A DNA stretch of 64,000 bases from Streptomyces sp. V3I7 (GTDB taxonomy: Bacteria; Actinomycetota; Actinomycetes; Streptomycetales; Streptomycetaceae): contig NZ_JAUSZK010000001.1 in the NCBI RefSeq assembly GCF_030817495.1, positions 496,001 to 560,000 of the forward strand, in the 5' to 3' direction. A program made the position numbers and the translations under genes. The notes beneath the pieces are model-generated. The model was not told where the DNA came from, did not search any database, and was given only the letters and a program-made list of their open reading frames with translations. Below, piece by piece: positions 17,177-25,520 of this stretch; within the stretch, counting starts at the first letter, position 1, and each line of letters begins with the position of its first letter.

Positions 17177-17295
17177 CGGGGTCTGGTGCGTGCAGCTGCA
17201 AGGCGGAGGAGGGCGTCGACGCGATGGGGGTCCCCCGCGCGAGCGGAGCCGAGCGTGTGCGACGACAACGCCGCAGATGGGCGTGCCAGACCCCG
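17177..17295. repeat. MITE-like dispersed palindromic repeat
   Basis: A ~119-bp segment bounded by perfect 10-bp inverted termini CGGGGTCTGG and CCAGACCCCG. Inside, CTGC...GGCG pairs partly with CGCC...CAG, and a GGGGGTCCCCC core sits near the centre followed by GCGCGAGCGGAGCCGAG. I recognise this central phrase as a repeat found at many intergenic sites in Streptomyces genomes (recollection, not a search). It encodes no protein. Confidence 0.6.
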
Positions 17296-17339
17296 CGGCT
17301 GCGGCATGATCCGCCGGACAGGCCCTAAGGTGCGGACGC

Positions 17340-17732
17340 ATGGTGCACGTACTCAGCAGCCGAACCCTGCTCCGCCCCACCGACCCGGAGCGCTCCCGTG
17401 CCTTCTACGGCGACCAGCTGGGCCTCGCCGTCCACCGCGAGTTCGGCACGGGCCCGGAGCGGGGCACCGTCTACTTCCTCGGCGGCGGCTTCCTGGAGGT
17501 CTCCGGCCGCTCCGACACCCCGCCGTCCCCGGCCCTGCGGCTGTGGCTCCAGGTCGAGGACGCGGCCGCCGCGCACAAGGAACTCCTGGCGAAGGGCGTC
17601 GAGATCGTACGGCCGCCGGTGAAGGAGCCGTGGGGCCTGATCGAGATGTGGATCGCGGACCCGGACGGAACGCAGATCGTTCTCGTGGAGGTCCCGGCCG
17701 ACCACCCGCTGCGGTACCGGCCGGGAATCTAG
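17340..17732 (+). CDS. VOC (glyoxalase/bleomycin resistance) superfamily protein
   Basis: A 130-residue single-repeat-pair VOC protein: LLRPTDPERSRAFYGDQLGL at the N-terminus, LRLWLQVEDAAAAHKELLAKGVEI in the middle and PWGLIEMWIADPDGTQIVLVEVP at the end, the standard beta-alpha-beta3 modules. Metal-binding positions look partly conserved (Glu in EMW and LVEV). The function could be a dioxygenase, isomerase or drug-binding protein. It sits next to helR but is oppositely oriented and converges with it across 15 bp. Confidence 0.88.
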   Translation: MVHVLSSRTLLRPTDPERSRAFYGDQLGLAVHREFGTGPERGTVYFLGGGFLEVSGRSDTPPSPALRLWLQVEDAAAAHKELLAKGVEIVRPPVKEPWGLIEMWIADPDGTQIVLVEVPADHPLRYRPGI

Positions 17733-17747
17733 GATCTTCCGTCTGGA

Positions 17748-19898
17748 TCAGGCGGGGCTCGTGAGGACGACGAGCTGCCGGGTCGCGCGGGTCATCGCGA
17801 CGTACCGGTCGACCGCTCCCTGGACTCCGTCGCCGAACTCCTGCGGGTCGACGAGGACGACCAGATCGAACTCCAGTCCCTTCGACAGCTCGGGTGTCAG
17901 CGAGCGGACGCGCGGCCTCGCCGCGAAGGAGGGGTCGCCGATGACACAGGCGGTCCCCTCGGCGTGGGCGGCGAGCCACGCGTCGAGGACCGGCTCCAGG
18001 TCCGACACCGAGCCGTGTGCGACGGGGACGCCGCTGCTGCGGATGGACGTCGGCACGTTGGCGTCCGGGAGCGCGGCCCGGACGACCGGCTCGGCCTCCG
18101 CCATGATCTCCTCCGGCGTCCGGTAGTTGATGCTCAGGGAGGCGAGGGTGATCCGGTCGAGGCCGACCCGCTCCAGCCGCTCCCGCCACGACTCCGTGAA
18201 CCCGTGCCGGGCCTGGGCCCGGTCCCCGACGATGGTGAAGCTCCGGGACGGGCACCGCAGCAGCAGCATCTGCCACTCCGCGTCGGTCAGTTCCTGCGCC
18301 TCGTCCACGACGACGTGCGCGAACGGACCGGCGAGCAGGTCGGGTTCGACTCCTGGCAGCGCGGTGTCGTCGACCAGACTGTCCTGGAGATCCCGCCCGC
18401 GCAGCATCGTCACCGCGCCCTCCCCGTCGTCGTCGGCGGCGAGGATGGTGTCGATGACCCGGGCCATCCGCGCGCGTTCGGCCTCGGCGGACGCCGCGCG
18501 CCGACGCTCGCGCCGAGCCGCCTCGGGGTCGCCGAGCCGCTGCCGCGCCGCGTCCAGGAGCGGCAGGTCGGACACCGTCCAGGCCTGGGCGTCCGCGCGC
18601 TGGAGCCTGCGTACCTCGTCGGGGGCGAGCCAGGGGGCGCACATCCGCAGATAGGCGGGTACGCTCCACAGGTCGCCGACGAGATCGGCGGCTTCGAGCA
18701 GCGGCCACGCGCGGTCGAGGGCTCCGGCCAGCTCCCTGTCGCCGCGGAGCGCCCTGCGGAACGCCTCGGGCGAGGCGTCGCCGTCGTACTTGTCCCGCAG
18801 GATCGTGAACAGCGCCTCCCGGATCTGCTCGCGCGCCTCGTTGTGCGGTGTGCCCGGCTCGGCCGCTTCGAACGCCTCGGCCCAGTCGGCGGCGCTGAGG
18901 TGGAGGTCGGTCCAGCCGAGCGTGACCGTCATCGGCTCGGTGGGCGGTTCCTCGTAGAACCGGACGGCCGTCTCGATCGCCTTCACCATGTCCGCGGACG
19001 ACTTGAGGCGGGCCACGGCCGGATCGGGCTCTTCCTTCGCCTCGGCCCCCTCGGCGACGAGGTCGCGCAGGATGCAGGTCTGTACGCCCTCCTCGCCGAG
19101 GCTGGGCAGGACGTCGGAGACGTAGCTCAGGTAGGGCCGGTGCGGGCCGACGAAGAGCACGCCGCCCCGGCGGTGTCCGAGGCGCGGGTCGGAGTAGAGG
19201 AGGTAGGCGGAACGGTGCAGGGCGACGACCGTCTTGCCGGTGCCCGGACCGCCGTCCACGACGAGGGCGCCGCGCGAACCGGCGCGGATGACGGCGTCCT
19301 GGTCGGCCTGGATGGTGCCGAGCACGTCACGCATCCGAGGCGACCGGTCGCCGCCGAGGCTGGCGATGAAGGCGGACTGGTCGTCGAGCGCGGCGTGGCC
19401 TTCGAGCCCGTCGCCGGTGAACACCTCGTCCCAGTAGTCGCTGATGCGGCCGCCGGTCCAGCGGTACCTGCGGCGGCTCGCCAGCCCCATCGGGTTGCCG
19501 TGGGTGGCCCCGAAGAACGGCTCGGCCGCGGGCGAGCGCCAGTCGACCAGCAGCCGGCGCCCGGTGCTGTCCGTCAGGCCGAGCCGTCCGACGTACACGG
19601 GCTCGGAGCCGTCGGCGCCGGCCATGTGCCCGAGGCACAGATCCAGACCGAAGCGGCGCAGGGCGCGCAGGCGGGAGGTCAGCCGGTGGATCTCCACGTC
19701 CCGGTCCATCGCCTGCCGGCCGAGGCCACCGGGCGCCCTGCGCTCGGCGTCGAGACGGTCGTTCAGTTCGGCGATCGACTGCTCCAGGCACTCGGCTATG
19801 GCCGCGAAGTGCTCCTCGTCACGGGCGATCAGCGCCGGGTCTGCCTTGGCCGCGAGCCGGTCGGGCAGGTCGAAGGCGCTGGTGGTGAGGGAGTTCAT
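17748..19898 (-). CDS. helR: HelR, RNA polymerase-recycling motor ATPase (rifamycin resistance)
   Basis: A 716-residue UvrD/HelD-like superfamily 1 protein. Walker A is DGGPGTGKT (215-223), Walker B is VVVDEAQELTD (about 525), then VGDRAQARHGF (motif III), SINYRTPEEIM (motif IV) and TPELSKGLEFDLVVLVDP with YVAMTRATRQLVVLTSP at the C-terminus. The N-terminal HTDRL-type region LVDWRSPAAEPFFGATHGNP is the HelD signature. HelR proteins bind stalled RNA polymerase and displace rifamycins. Placement directly after the rifamycin glycosyltransferase and behind a RAE element supports HelR over housekeeping HelD. Confidence 0.9.
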   Translation of the reverse strand: MNSLTTSAFDLPDRLAAKADPALIARDEEHFAAIAECLEQSIAELNDRLDAERRAPGGLGRQAMDRDVEIHRLTSRLRALRRFGLDLCLGHMAGADGSEPVYVGRLGLTDSTGRRLLVDWRSPAAEPFFGATHGNPMGLASRRRYRWTGGRISDYWDEVFTGDGLEGHAALDDQSAFIASLGGDRSPRMRDVLGTIQADQDAVIRAGSRGALVVDGGPGTGKTVVALHRSAYLLYSDPRLGHRRGGVLFVGPHRPYLSYVSDVLPSLGEEGVQTCILRDLVAEGAEAKEEPDPAVARLKSSADMVKAIETAVRFYEEPPTEPMTVTLGWTDLHLSAADWAEAFEAAEPGTPHNEAREQIREALFTILRDKYDGDASPEAFRRALRGDRELAGALDRAWPLLEAADLVGDLWSVPAYLRMCAPWLAPDEVRRLQRADAQAWTVSDLPLLDAARQRLGDPEAARRERRRAASAEAERARMARVIDTILAADDDGEGAVTMLRGRDLQDSLVDDTALPGVEPDLLAGPFAHVVVDEAQELTDAEWQMLLLRCPSRSFTIVGDRAQARHGFTESWRERLERVGLDRITLASLSINYRTPEEIMAEAEPVVRAALPDANVPTSIRSSGVPVAHGSVSDLEPVLDAWLAAHAEGTACVIGDPSFAARPRVRSLTPELSKGLEFDLVVLVDPQEFGDGVQGAVDRYVAMTRATRQLVVLTSPA

Positions 19899-20015
19899 GT
19901 CATCAACTTTCTGAGTCCGCTCGCGATCGGGGCGCGGGAGGAGGGAGGGGGGAAGGGGGCCGGGGCTGCCCGCCCGGCGGTCGGTCGGTCGCGGAGGGCT
20001 ACGGACCCTGGTTGT

Positions 20016-21251
20016 TCACGCGGACACAGGTGCCCGGTCCCGGCTGACCACGTCGAGCAGCAGCCGCGCGGCCACCGCCGCCCCGTCGGTGCCGACCGTG
20101 CCGGCCACGACGGCCGCCCGCGCGCGGGTCTCGGGCGCCAGGGCCGTGGCGAGCGCGGCCGACAGGGAGGAGTACGTCGGCGTCGGCCCGTCGTGTGCCA
20201 CGCCGATGCCCAGGTCGGCCACCCGGCGGGCCCAGTACGGCTGGTCGGTCGCCTGGGGGACGACCACCTGCGGCACCCCGGCCCGGGCCGCGGTCGTCGT
20301 CGTACCCGCGCCGCCGTGGTGGACGACGGCGGCCACGCGGCGGAACAGCGCCTGATGGCTGACGTCGCCGACGACGAAGCAGTCCTCCCCGTCGTCGACC
20401 AGGACCAAGTCCGCCCAGCCGCGGGAGACGACCACGCGACGCCCCTGCGCGCGGACCGCCTCGACGGCCACCCGTGCGACGTCCCTCGCCGCGAGCATGG
20501 GCATGCTGCCGAAGCCGACGTACACCGGCGGTGTGCCGGCGTCCAGGAACGCCACGAGCTCGTCCGGGAGAGGGGTTCGGTCCGGCAGGATCCAGGCGCC
20601 GGTCTGGACGACGCCGAGGTCCGGCGTCTCGCGCCACGGGTCGAGGACGGGGTCCGTCGCCAGCCACGGCCGGTCGCCGACGACGTAGTCCCGGACGTGG
20701 GTGACGGGCGGCAGGCCGAGCGAGGCGCGGTTCGTGTTGAGCGCCGCCCCGAACAGCGCGTCGATGCTCCGCGCGTCCAGGTCCCACAGCGTCCGGTTGC
20801 CGGTCACCTCCGGCGGGAACGGACGGCCCGGGTACGCCAGCGGCGGATGGTGCGGCGACGGCAGGGTGAGCTGCTGGAAGGTCACGGACACGGAGGGGAT
20901 GCCCAGTTTCTCGGCGACCGACCGTGCACCGGCCGCGGCCGGCATGACGCCGGTCGCCACCAGCACATCGCAGCCCTCGGCCGCCGCGACGAGCGTGGCG
21001 AACTGGTCGGCGATCAGCTCCGCCGCGCGCTCGGGCAGGGAGGACGGCGGCGGCGCGGCGGTCGTCAGCGCCCGTGCCGAACGGCCGACCGGAACCAGCG
21101 GTACGCCGACACCGGCCAGCCGCCGCGCGAAGTCCTCGTCCGGCGGTGCACAGACGCGTACCTCCGCGCCGAGTTCCCTCAACCGCACCGCGAGCCTGGC
21201 CAGCGGCTCGACGTCCCCGCGCGACCCATACGTAGACAACAGCACACGCAC
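20016..21251 (-). CDS. rgt: Rifamycin glycosyltransferase (UGT/MGT type)
   Basis: A 411-residue GT-B glycosyltransferase that would use a UDP-sugar to modify the rifamycin ansa-chain hydroxyl and so inactivate the drug. The start VRVLLSTYGSRGDVEPLARL is the UGT N-terminal motif, and the donor site is VVHHGGAGTTTTAARAGVPQVVVPQATDQ near residue 330. GTG 21251 has GGGGGGAG 8 bp upstream; the frame extends to 21305 but without ribosome-binding site. It is upstream of helR (117 bp, same strand) and downstream of a RAE-like inverted repeat, the known genetic context of Rgt enzymes. Specificity is inferred from context. Confidence 0.88.
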   Translation of the reverse strand: MRVLLSTYGSRGDVEPLARLAVRLRELGAEVRVCAPPDEDFARRLAGVGVPLVPVGRSARALTTAAPPPSSLPERAAELIADQFATLVAAAEGCDVLVATGVMPAAAGARSVAEKLGIPSVSVTFQQLTLPSPHHPPLAYPGRPFPPEVTGNRTLWDLDARSIDALFGAALNTNRASLGLPPVTHVRDYVVGDRPWLATDPVLDPWRETPDLGVVQTGAWILPDRTPLPDELVAFLDAGTPPVYVGFGSMPMLAARDVARVAVEAVRAQGRRVVVSRGWADLVLVDDGEDCFVVGDVSHQALFRRVAAVVHHGGAGTTTTAARAGVPQVVVPQATDQPYWARRVADLGIGVAHDGPTPTYSSLSAALATALAPETRARAAVVAGTVGTDGAAVAARLLLDVVSRDRAPVSA

Positions 21252-21312
21252 TTCGCGACTCCCCCCATGTCCACCGGTTTCTGGCTGCGACCGTCGATTG
21301 TGCACGACGACC

Positions 21313-21333
21313 GGGCCCTTGCCGCAAGGCCCC
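21313..21333 (-). promoter_or_regulatory. Rifamycin-associated element (RAE)-like inverted repeat
   Basis: On the minus strand the repeat reads GGGGCCTTGC-G-GCAAGGGCCC: arms 21333-21324 and 21322-21313 around one base, 9 of 10 pairs matching. From memory the published RAE is the 19-bp GGGGCTTGCGGCAAGGCCC; this site matches it apart from one extra C and one extra G placed symmetrically. It lies 62 bp upstream of the rgt start and directly after a TATAGC -10-like hexamer (21345-21340), so it would span the transcription start. Confidence 0.85.
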
Positions 21334-21355
21334 CCATGCGCTATACCTTGAGAGT

Positions 21356-21381
21356 GGCAAGGAGCGGCTGAGCTCCTTGCC
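21356..21381. terminator. Rho-independent-type terminator between VOC gene and rgt promoter
   Basis: A perfect 10-bp stem, GGCAAGGAGC (21356-21365) and GCTCCTTGCC (21372-21381), with loop GGCTGA. A T-rich run with TTGTTTTTG follows on the plus strand. On the minus strand it lies 50 bp past the VOC stop and insulates the rgt promoter from read-through. Note that GGCAAGG/CCTTGCC echoes the core of the adjacent RAE. Confidence 0.75.
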
Positions 21382-21431
21382 TTCGTTGTTTTTGAGGGCT
21401 GTTGGTTTTGAGGGCTCGCAGGAGGCTCAGC

Positions 21432-21860
21432 TCAGTCGAGACAGAATTCGTTGCCCTCGACGTCCTGCATCACGATGCACGAATCGTTGCCGTCGTACAG
21501 GAGTCGCACGCGTACCGCGCCGAGCGGGATCAGCCGTGCGCACTCGGCTTCGAGCGCCGCGAGGCGCTCTTCACCCACGAGCCCGGTGCCGACCCGCACG
21601 TCGAGATGCACCCGGTTCTTGACGACCTTGCCTTCGGGAACGCGCTGAAAGAACAGTCGCGGGCCCACACCTGAGGGATCACTGCATGCGAACCATGAGC
21701 CCTGTTCCTCAGGAGACCGGGAGCGGTCGAAATCGTCCCACGTGGCGAACCCCTTCGGTGGCGGCGATACGACGTACCCGAGCACCTCGCACCAAAAGCG
21801 AGCGACGCGCTCGGGTTCCGCGCAGTCGAAGGTGACTTGGAACTGCTTGATCGATGACAT
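21432..21860 (-). CDS. VOC family protein
   Basis: A 142-residue glyoxalase-fold protein: QVTFDCAEPERVARFWCEVLGY at the start, WFACSDPSGVGPRLFFQRVPE, VHLDVRVG and the closing IVMQDVEGNEFCLD, the typical paired beta-alpha-beta-beta-beta modules with His and Glu metal ligands. Function unknown; relatives are often annotated as bleomycin-resistance-like. A TATGGT hexamer ends 6 bp before the ATG, so the transcript may be leaderless; no good ribosome-binding site was seen. A terminator follows. Confidence 0.88.
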   Translation of the reverse strand: MSSIKQFQVTFDCAEPERVARFWCEVLGYVVSPPPKGFATWDDFDRSRSPEEQGSWFACSDPSGVGPRLFFQRVPEGKVVKNRVHLDVRVGTGLVGEERLAALEAECARLIPLGAVRVRLLYDGNDSCIVMQDVEGNEFCLD

Positions 21861-21948
21861 CGGCGCACCATAACAGGGGGCTCCGCCGGTCATCTCCCGG
21901 TAGGAACCCGCCTGTTGACGACCACCGGTGGGCGCTGTGTCCGCCTCA

Positions 21949-22269
21949 CTACGCGCCGGGAGCGCGGAAAGTGACGTCCCGGCGCGCGGCCTCGTCGATC
22001 TCCTCGACGGTGAGGAGCGGGGTGGCGCGGGTGTGGAGGGCGCCGCTGGCCTTGACCTTGAGGCTGACGGCCGCCATCGAGAGCGTGTCGGGGAAGTCGA
22101 CGATGAGCACGACGTCGTCGGCCCCGAAGGCGAAGTACATGGTCTCGACCGTCCCGCCGAGCCCGCTGACGAGCTGCTCGACCGCGGCCCGGCGCCCGCT
22201 GCCGCCCTCCCCCAGCAGCCCCCTCGTGCCCTCGGTCGTGTAGGTGGCCTGGATCAGGAACTTCGGCAT
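21949..22269 (-). CDS. GYD domain protein
   Basis: A 106-residue small protein with a ferredoxin-like GYD domain: PKFLIQATYTTEGTRGLL, a central VEQLVSGLGGTVETMYFAFGADDVVLIVDFPD and LTVEEIDEAA. The family has no established biochemical role. The ATG has GGGAG 9 bp upstream. It is probably monocistronic, 89 bp from the VOC gene on the same strand. Confidence 0.88.
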   Translation of the reverse strand: MPKFLIQATYTTEGTRGLLGEGGSGRRAAVEQLVSGLGGTVETMYFAFGADDVVLIVDFPDTLSMAAVSLKVKASGALHTRATPLLTVEEIDEAARRDVTFRAPGA

Positions 22270-22511
22270 AGGGCTGCTCCCTGCCCGTCGTTTTCCGGTG
22301 TTCTGAGTGCCCTTCCCGGCCCGGGTGACCTGCCTCGCGCCGCACCGTCGGATTCACTCGTTGGAACCCGGGCCCCTCCTGATCGGGCGGGGGTTATTTG
22401 TGGGCTGGGTGAGTGAACTGGGTTGCCCTGCCCGAGAGTTGGGGGTTCACGCACGGTAGCCCTGGGGCGAGCCCGCAGCGAAGCGGGAGACGTATGCGTA
22501 GGAGGTCGAAG

Positions 22512-22817
22512 GTGCGAGGAATTCTGGTGTCCCTGGTCGCGGCGGGAGCGGTGCTGAGTTCCGCCGGAGCGGCTCCGGCGGCCGAGCGGGCGGCGGACGG
22601 AGACGTGGTGATCTTCTCCACGGAGGTGCAGCCGCTGGACGTGATCCACGATCCGGCGGGGTGCAAGACGCTGCCCCTCGCCGCACACGTCCTGGCGAAC
22701 CGGACGGACGGGCCGGTGAAGGTGTACGGCAACCCGTTCTGCGTCGGACCCGCGTTGACGGTACAGCCGGGGTACGGAACGCACGTGCCGGGCGGCGCGG
22801 GGTCGTTCTCGTCGTAG
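22512..22817 (+). CDS. Small secreted protein, possibly beta/gamma-crystallin-like
   Basis: A 101-residue exported protein. GTG 22512 has a perfect AGGAGG at 22500-22505; upstream in-frame ATGs lack one. Residues 1-25 form a signal peptide (RGILVSLVAAGAVLSSAGAAPAA) with an AxA-type cleavage site. The mature part has two cysteines (DPAGCKTLP and NPFCVGP), which could form a disulfide, in VIFSTEVQPLDVIHDPAGC and VKVYGNPFC. The pattern resembles secreted crystallin-like Streptomyces proteins, but I do not recognise a specific family. Unknown function. Confidence 0.8.
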   Translation: MRGILVSLVAAGAVLSSAGAAPAAERAADGDVVIFSTEVQPLDVIHDPAGCKTLPLAAHVLANRTDGPVKVYGNPFCVGPALTVQPGYGTHVPGGAGSFSS

Positions 22818-23011
22818 CACCGGCGCCCTCCGGGCTCGGGCGCGGGCCCGGGCCGGCACTCCGCTCTCGCTCATCGGCACGTATCAGCCACGCCACGCGA
22901 ACGGGCGGCGCCGGGTGGCCGGCGCCCGGGGGCGGTGGGTGAATGGTCGCGGAGTCCGGGTGCGGGCCCTCCTTCCGCGGTTTCCGCAGTGCAGACGGGG
23001 AGTGAATCGAG

Positions 23012-23980
23012 ATGGCTGCCGACATGCCCGTCACGCCGGTGCTGGAGCAGGCCGCGGCGGACTTCGCCGCCGCTACCGCGAACCCGCCCTACCTGTTCGA
23101 TCTGGGGCCCGTCGAGGGGCGCGACACGGTCAACGAGGTGCAGGCCGGTGAGGTCCACAAGCCCGCGGTGGACGAGGAGTGGGTCACCGTTCAGGGCGGC
23201 CCAATCGGGACGGTCCAGGCCCGTGTCGTCCGGCCGCCCGGCGCCGTCGGTCCGCTGCCGGTGATCATCTACATCCACGGCGCGGGCTGGGTGTTCGGCA
23301 ACGCCCACACGCACGACCGCCTGGTGCGCGAGCTGGCCGTCGGCACGGGCGCGGCGGTCGTGTTCCCGGAGTACGACCTCTCCCCCGAGGCGCGCTACCC
23401 GGTCGCGATCGAGCAGAACTACGCCGTGGCCCGCTGGGTCGTGAGCGACGGTGCCGCGGGCGATCTGGACCCCACCCGTATCGCGGTCGCCGGCGACTCC
23501 GTCGGCGGCAACATGAGCATCGCGCTGACCCTCATGGCCAAGGAACGCGGCGACGTCCCGATCATCCAGCAGGTGCTCTTCTACCCGGTCACGGACGCGA
23601 ACTTCGACACCGGCTCCTACGAGCAGTTCGCCACGGGCTACTTCCTGCGCCGCGACGCCATGCGGTGGTTCTGGGACCAGTACACCGACGACCCCGCGCA
23701 GCGTGCCGAGATCACCGCCTCGCCGCTGCGGGCCACGCCCGAGCAGCTGGCCGGCCTGCCTCCGGCGCTCGTCATCACCGCCGAGGCCGACGTCCTGCGG
23801 GACGAGGGCGAGGCCTACGCGAGCAAGCTCCGCGAGGCGGGCGTACCCGTCACGGCGGTCCGCTACGAGGGCATCATCCACGACTTCGTCATGCTCAACG
23901 CGCTGCGCGGCACGCACGCCGCCGAAGGCGCCATCAACCAGGCGATCGAGGTCCTGCGCACGGCGCTCGGTACCGCGTGA
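23012..23980 (+). CDS. Alpha/beta hydrolase, HSL-family esterase
   Basis: A 322-residue carboxylesterase of the hormone-sensitive lipase group. The oxyanion motif is HGAGW (normally HGGG/HGAG), the nucleophile elbow is GDSVGG (Ser about 165), and the later acid/His pair is AEADVLRDEG and GIIHDFVML. Substrates are short-chain esters. The next gene, a MarR regulator, converges with it 35 bp downstream. The insertion-free length is normal for the family. Confidence 0.93.
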   Translation: MAADMPVTPVLEQAAADFAAATANPPYLFDLGPVEGRDTVNEVQAGEVHKPAVDEEWVTVQGGPIGTVQARVVRPPGAVGPLPVIIYIHGAGWVFGNAHTHDRLVRELAVGTGAAVVFPEYDLSPEARYPVAIEQNYAVARWVVSDGAAGDLDPTRIAVAGDSVGGNMSIALTLMAKERGDVPIIQQVLFYPVTDANFDTGSYEQFATGYFLRRDAMRWFWDQYTDDPAQRAEITASPLRATPEQLAGLPPALVITAEADVLRDEGEAYASKLREAGVPVTAVRYEGIIHDFVMLNALRGTHAAEGAINQAIEVLRTALGTA

Positions 23981-24015
23981 GGTTCGGGGTCGGCCTGTCG
24001 GGGCGGAACAGCACC

Positions 24016-24570
24016 TCAGGCATGCAGCACCGCGTCCGCCCGCCGTTCCAGGTGACTCAGCAACTCACCTAGCAGGGCGGCGAGTTCGGCTTGGCTCTTC
24101 GGGGTGAGGGCGGAGAGGACGGCTCTTTCGAAGGCGAGCTGCTCGGGCATCAGGGTGTCGACGAGTCCGCGGCCCGCGTCGGTCAGGCGGACGTGGGCCA
24201 CGCGCCGGTCGCGTGCGTCGCCGTGGCGTTCGACCAGGCCGCGCTCGGTCAGGTGCTTCACGCGCTTGGTGACGGCGGCTCCGGAGGAGAAGGTCTCCCG
24301 TGCCAGCTCGCTCGGGGTCAGTTCGCGGCCGGTGCGGCGCAGCGCGCCGAGGAGGTCGAACTCGGGACGGCTGAGATCGGCACGGTGCAGCGGGGCGTCC
24401 TCGGCCTGCTGGAGGAGGGCGGCGCAACGGTTGATCCGGCCGACGATCTCCAGGGGGACGGTGTCCAGCTCGGGGTGCACGGTGTGCCACTGGCGCACGA
24501 CCGCGGCGACGGTGTCCTCGCTCGCCCCGTCCCCCTCACCGGCCGCCCCCCGGTGGTTCCTCGCCGTCAT
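24016..24570 (-). CDS. MarR-family transcriptional regulator
   Basis: A 184-residue winged-helix regulator: LSRPEFDLLGALRRTGRELTPSELARETFSSGAAVTKRVKHLTERGLVERHGDARDRRVAHVRLTDAGR is the complete MarR core with the DxRxxxxxLT wing. ATG 24570 has GGAGG about 10 bp upstream. The frame is open upstream to 25539 but that region is antisense to DUF5134. Its target is not obvious; no operator-like palindrome was recognised in its upstream region. MarR proteins commonly respond to phenolic or oxidative ligands. Confidence 0.93.
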   Translation of the reverse strand: MTARNHRGAAGEGDGASEDTVAAVVRQWHTVHPELDTVPLEIVGRINRCAALLQQAEDAPLHRADLSRPEFDLLGALRRTGRELTPSELARETFSSGAAVTKRVKHLTERGLVERHGDARDRRVAHVRLTDAGRGLVDTLMPEQLAFERAVLSALTPKSQAELAALLGELLSHLERRADAVLHA

Positions 24571-24867
24571 GGCCGTACGCCCTCCGTTGTGCGGCCCGTG
24601 CCTTGGTCCACCAGCGCGAGCCGCTGACCTCGTACCTTTGCGGCGAGCGTACGTCGTCCGGGCCGTTCGGCGGGTGCGACCCGCTCCCGGGGCCGGGGTG
24701 CTGCCCCCACCTTGGTGACACCTCGCCCAGCCGCTTTCCGAGCCGCGCCGTCCACCACCGTGCTCCGCGGACGCTCCCCGCGTACACCCTTGCGCTCGCG
24801 TGCGCGCCGGATGTCCTGGGCATCGCACCCTCGACGGACGTCGAGCGGGGAAGGGGGAGGTGCGCGC
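24571..24867. other. Intergenic region without recognised features
   Basis: About 297 bp between the divergent MarR and DUF5134 genes. GC-rich; I see no convincing gene, palindrome or repeat. It must hold both promoters. Confidence 0.5.
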
Positions 24868-25422
24868 GTGCACGGACCGGCGTCGCCCGGCTGGCTGCTC
24901 GTCGCGCTCTGCGCGGCCACCGGCGCCTACTGTCTGCTGCGGATGCGCAGCAGCGTCGAGGAACAGCGGAGCGCCGCCGGCGGCGATGCGCTCATGGGCT
25001 TCGGCATGGCCGCGATGGCCGTGCCCGCCGCGGCGTTCACGCCGCCGTCGTGGGCGTGGCCTGCGTACGCGGCCGTGTTCGGGGCGGCCGCGTTGCGCGC
25101 CCTGTGGGCGGTGCGCGGCAGCCGTCACCACCTGCACCACCTGATCGGAACCGCGGCGATGGTCTACATGGCGGTCGTCATGGCCGCCTCTCCCGGCTCC
25201 GGCCACCAGGGGCACGGGGGTGCGGGAGTCCCCTCGGTGACCGGGGCGCTGCTTCTCTACTTCACCGGCTACGTGCTGCTGACCGGGGTGCGCCTCGTGC
25301 CCGGTTCGGTCGCCGTCGCCGCCTCCGGGGGACAGCCGGGGTGGCGGGATCGGCCGGAGCTGGCGCGGGCGTGTCGGCTGTCCATGGGGATCGGGATGGT
25401 GGCGATGCTCCTCGGGCTCTGA
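24868..25422 (+). CDS. DUF5134 membrane protein
   Basis: A 184-residue integral membrane protein with about five hydrophobic segments (GWLLVALCAATGAYCLL, FGMAAMAVPAAAF, the AYAAVFGAAALRALWAV stretch, AMVYMAVVMAAS, VTGALLLYFTGYVLLTGVRL) and His-rich loops (HHLHHL, GHQGHGG) that could bind metal. GTG 24868 has GGGGGAGG 10 bp upstream. The family is regularly found beside M56-type peptidases in Streptomyces, as here. Function unknown; metal (copper) handling is a guess from the histidines. Confidence 0.82.
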   Translation: MHGPASPGWLLVALCAATGAYCLLRMRSSVEEQRSAAGGDALMGFGMAAMAVPAAAFTPPSWAWPAYAAVFGAAALRALWAVRGSRHHLHHLIGTAAMVYMAVVMAASPGSGHQGHGGAGVPSVTGALLLYFTGYVLLTGVRLVPGSVAVAASGGQPGWRDRPELARACRLSMGIGMVAMLLGL

Positions 25423-25520
25423 CACACCGAGCCGGAAGGCAGTACGCGCCGCGTTGCCTGCGTCACTTTGCCGAGGCCCCCCGTACCCCTGAACCGCCTC
25501 CCGCTCGTAGGGTGTTGGCC

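Noticed and set aside
18335..18365. GGGTTCGACTCC-type T-loop sequence resembling a tRNA
   Set aside because: It lies inside helR in frame, and no acceptor or anticodon stem can be paired around it.
17964..21371. Very long plus-strand open frame (over 1100 codons)
   Set aside because: It is antisense to helR and rgt, has no ribosome-binding site or family motifs, and reflects high GC third-position bias.
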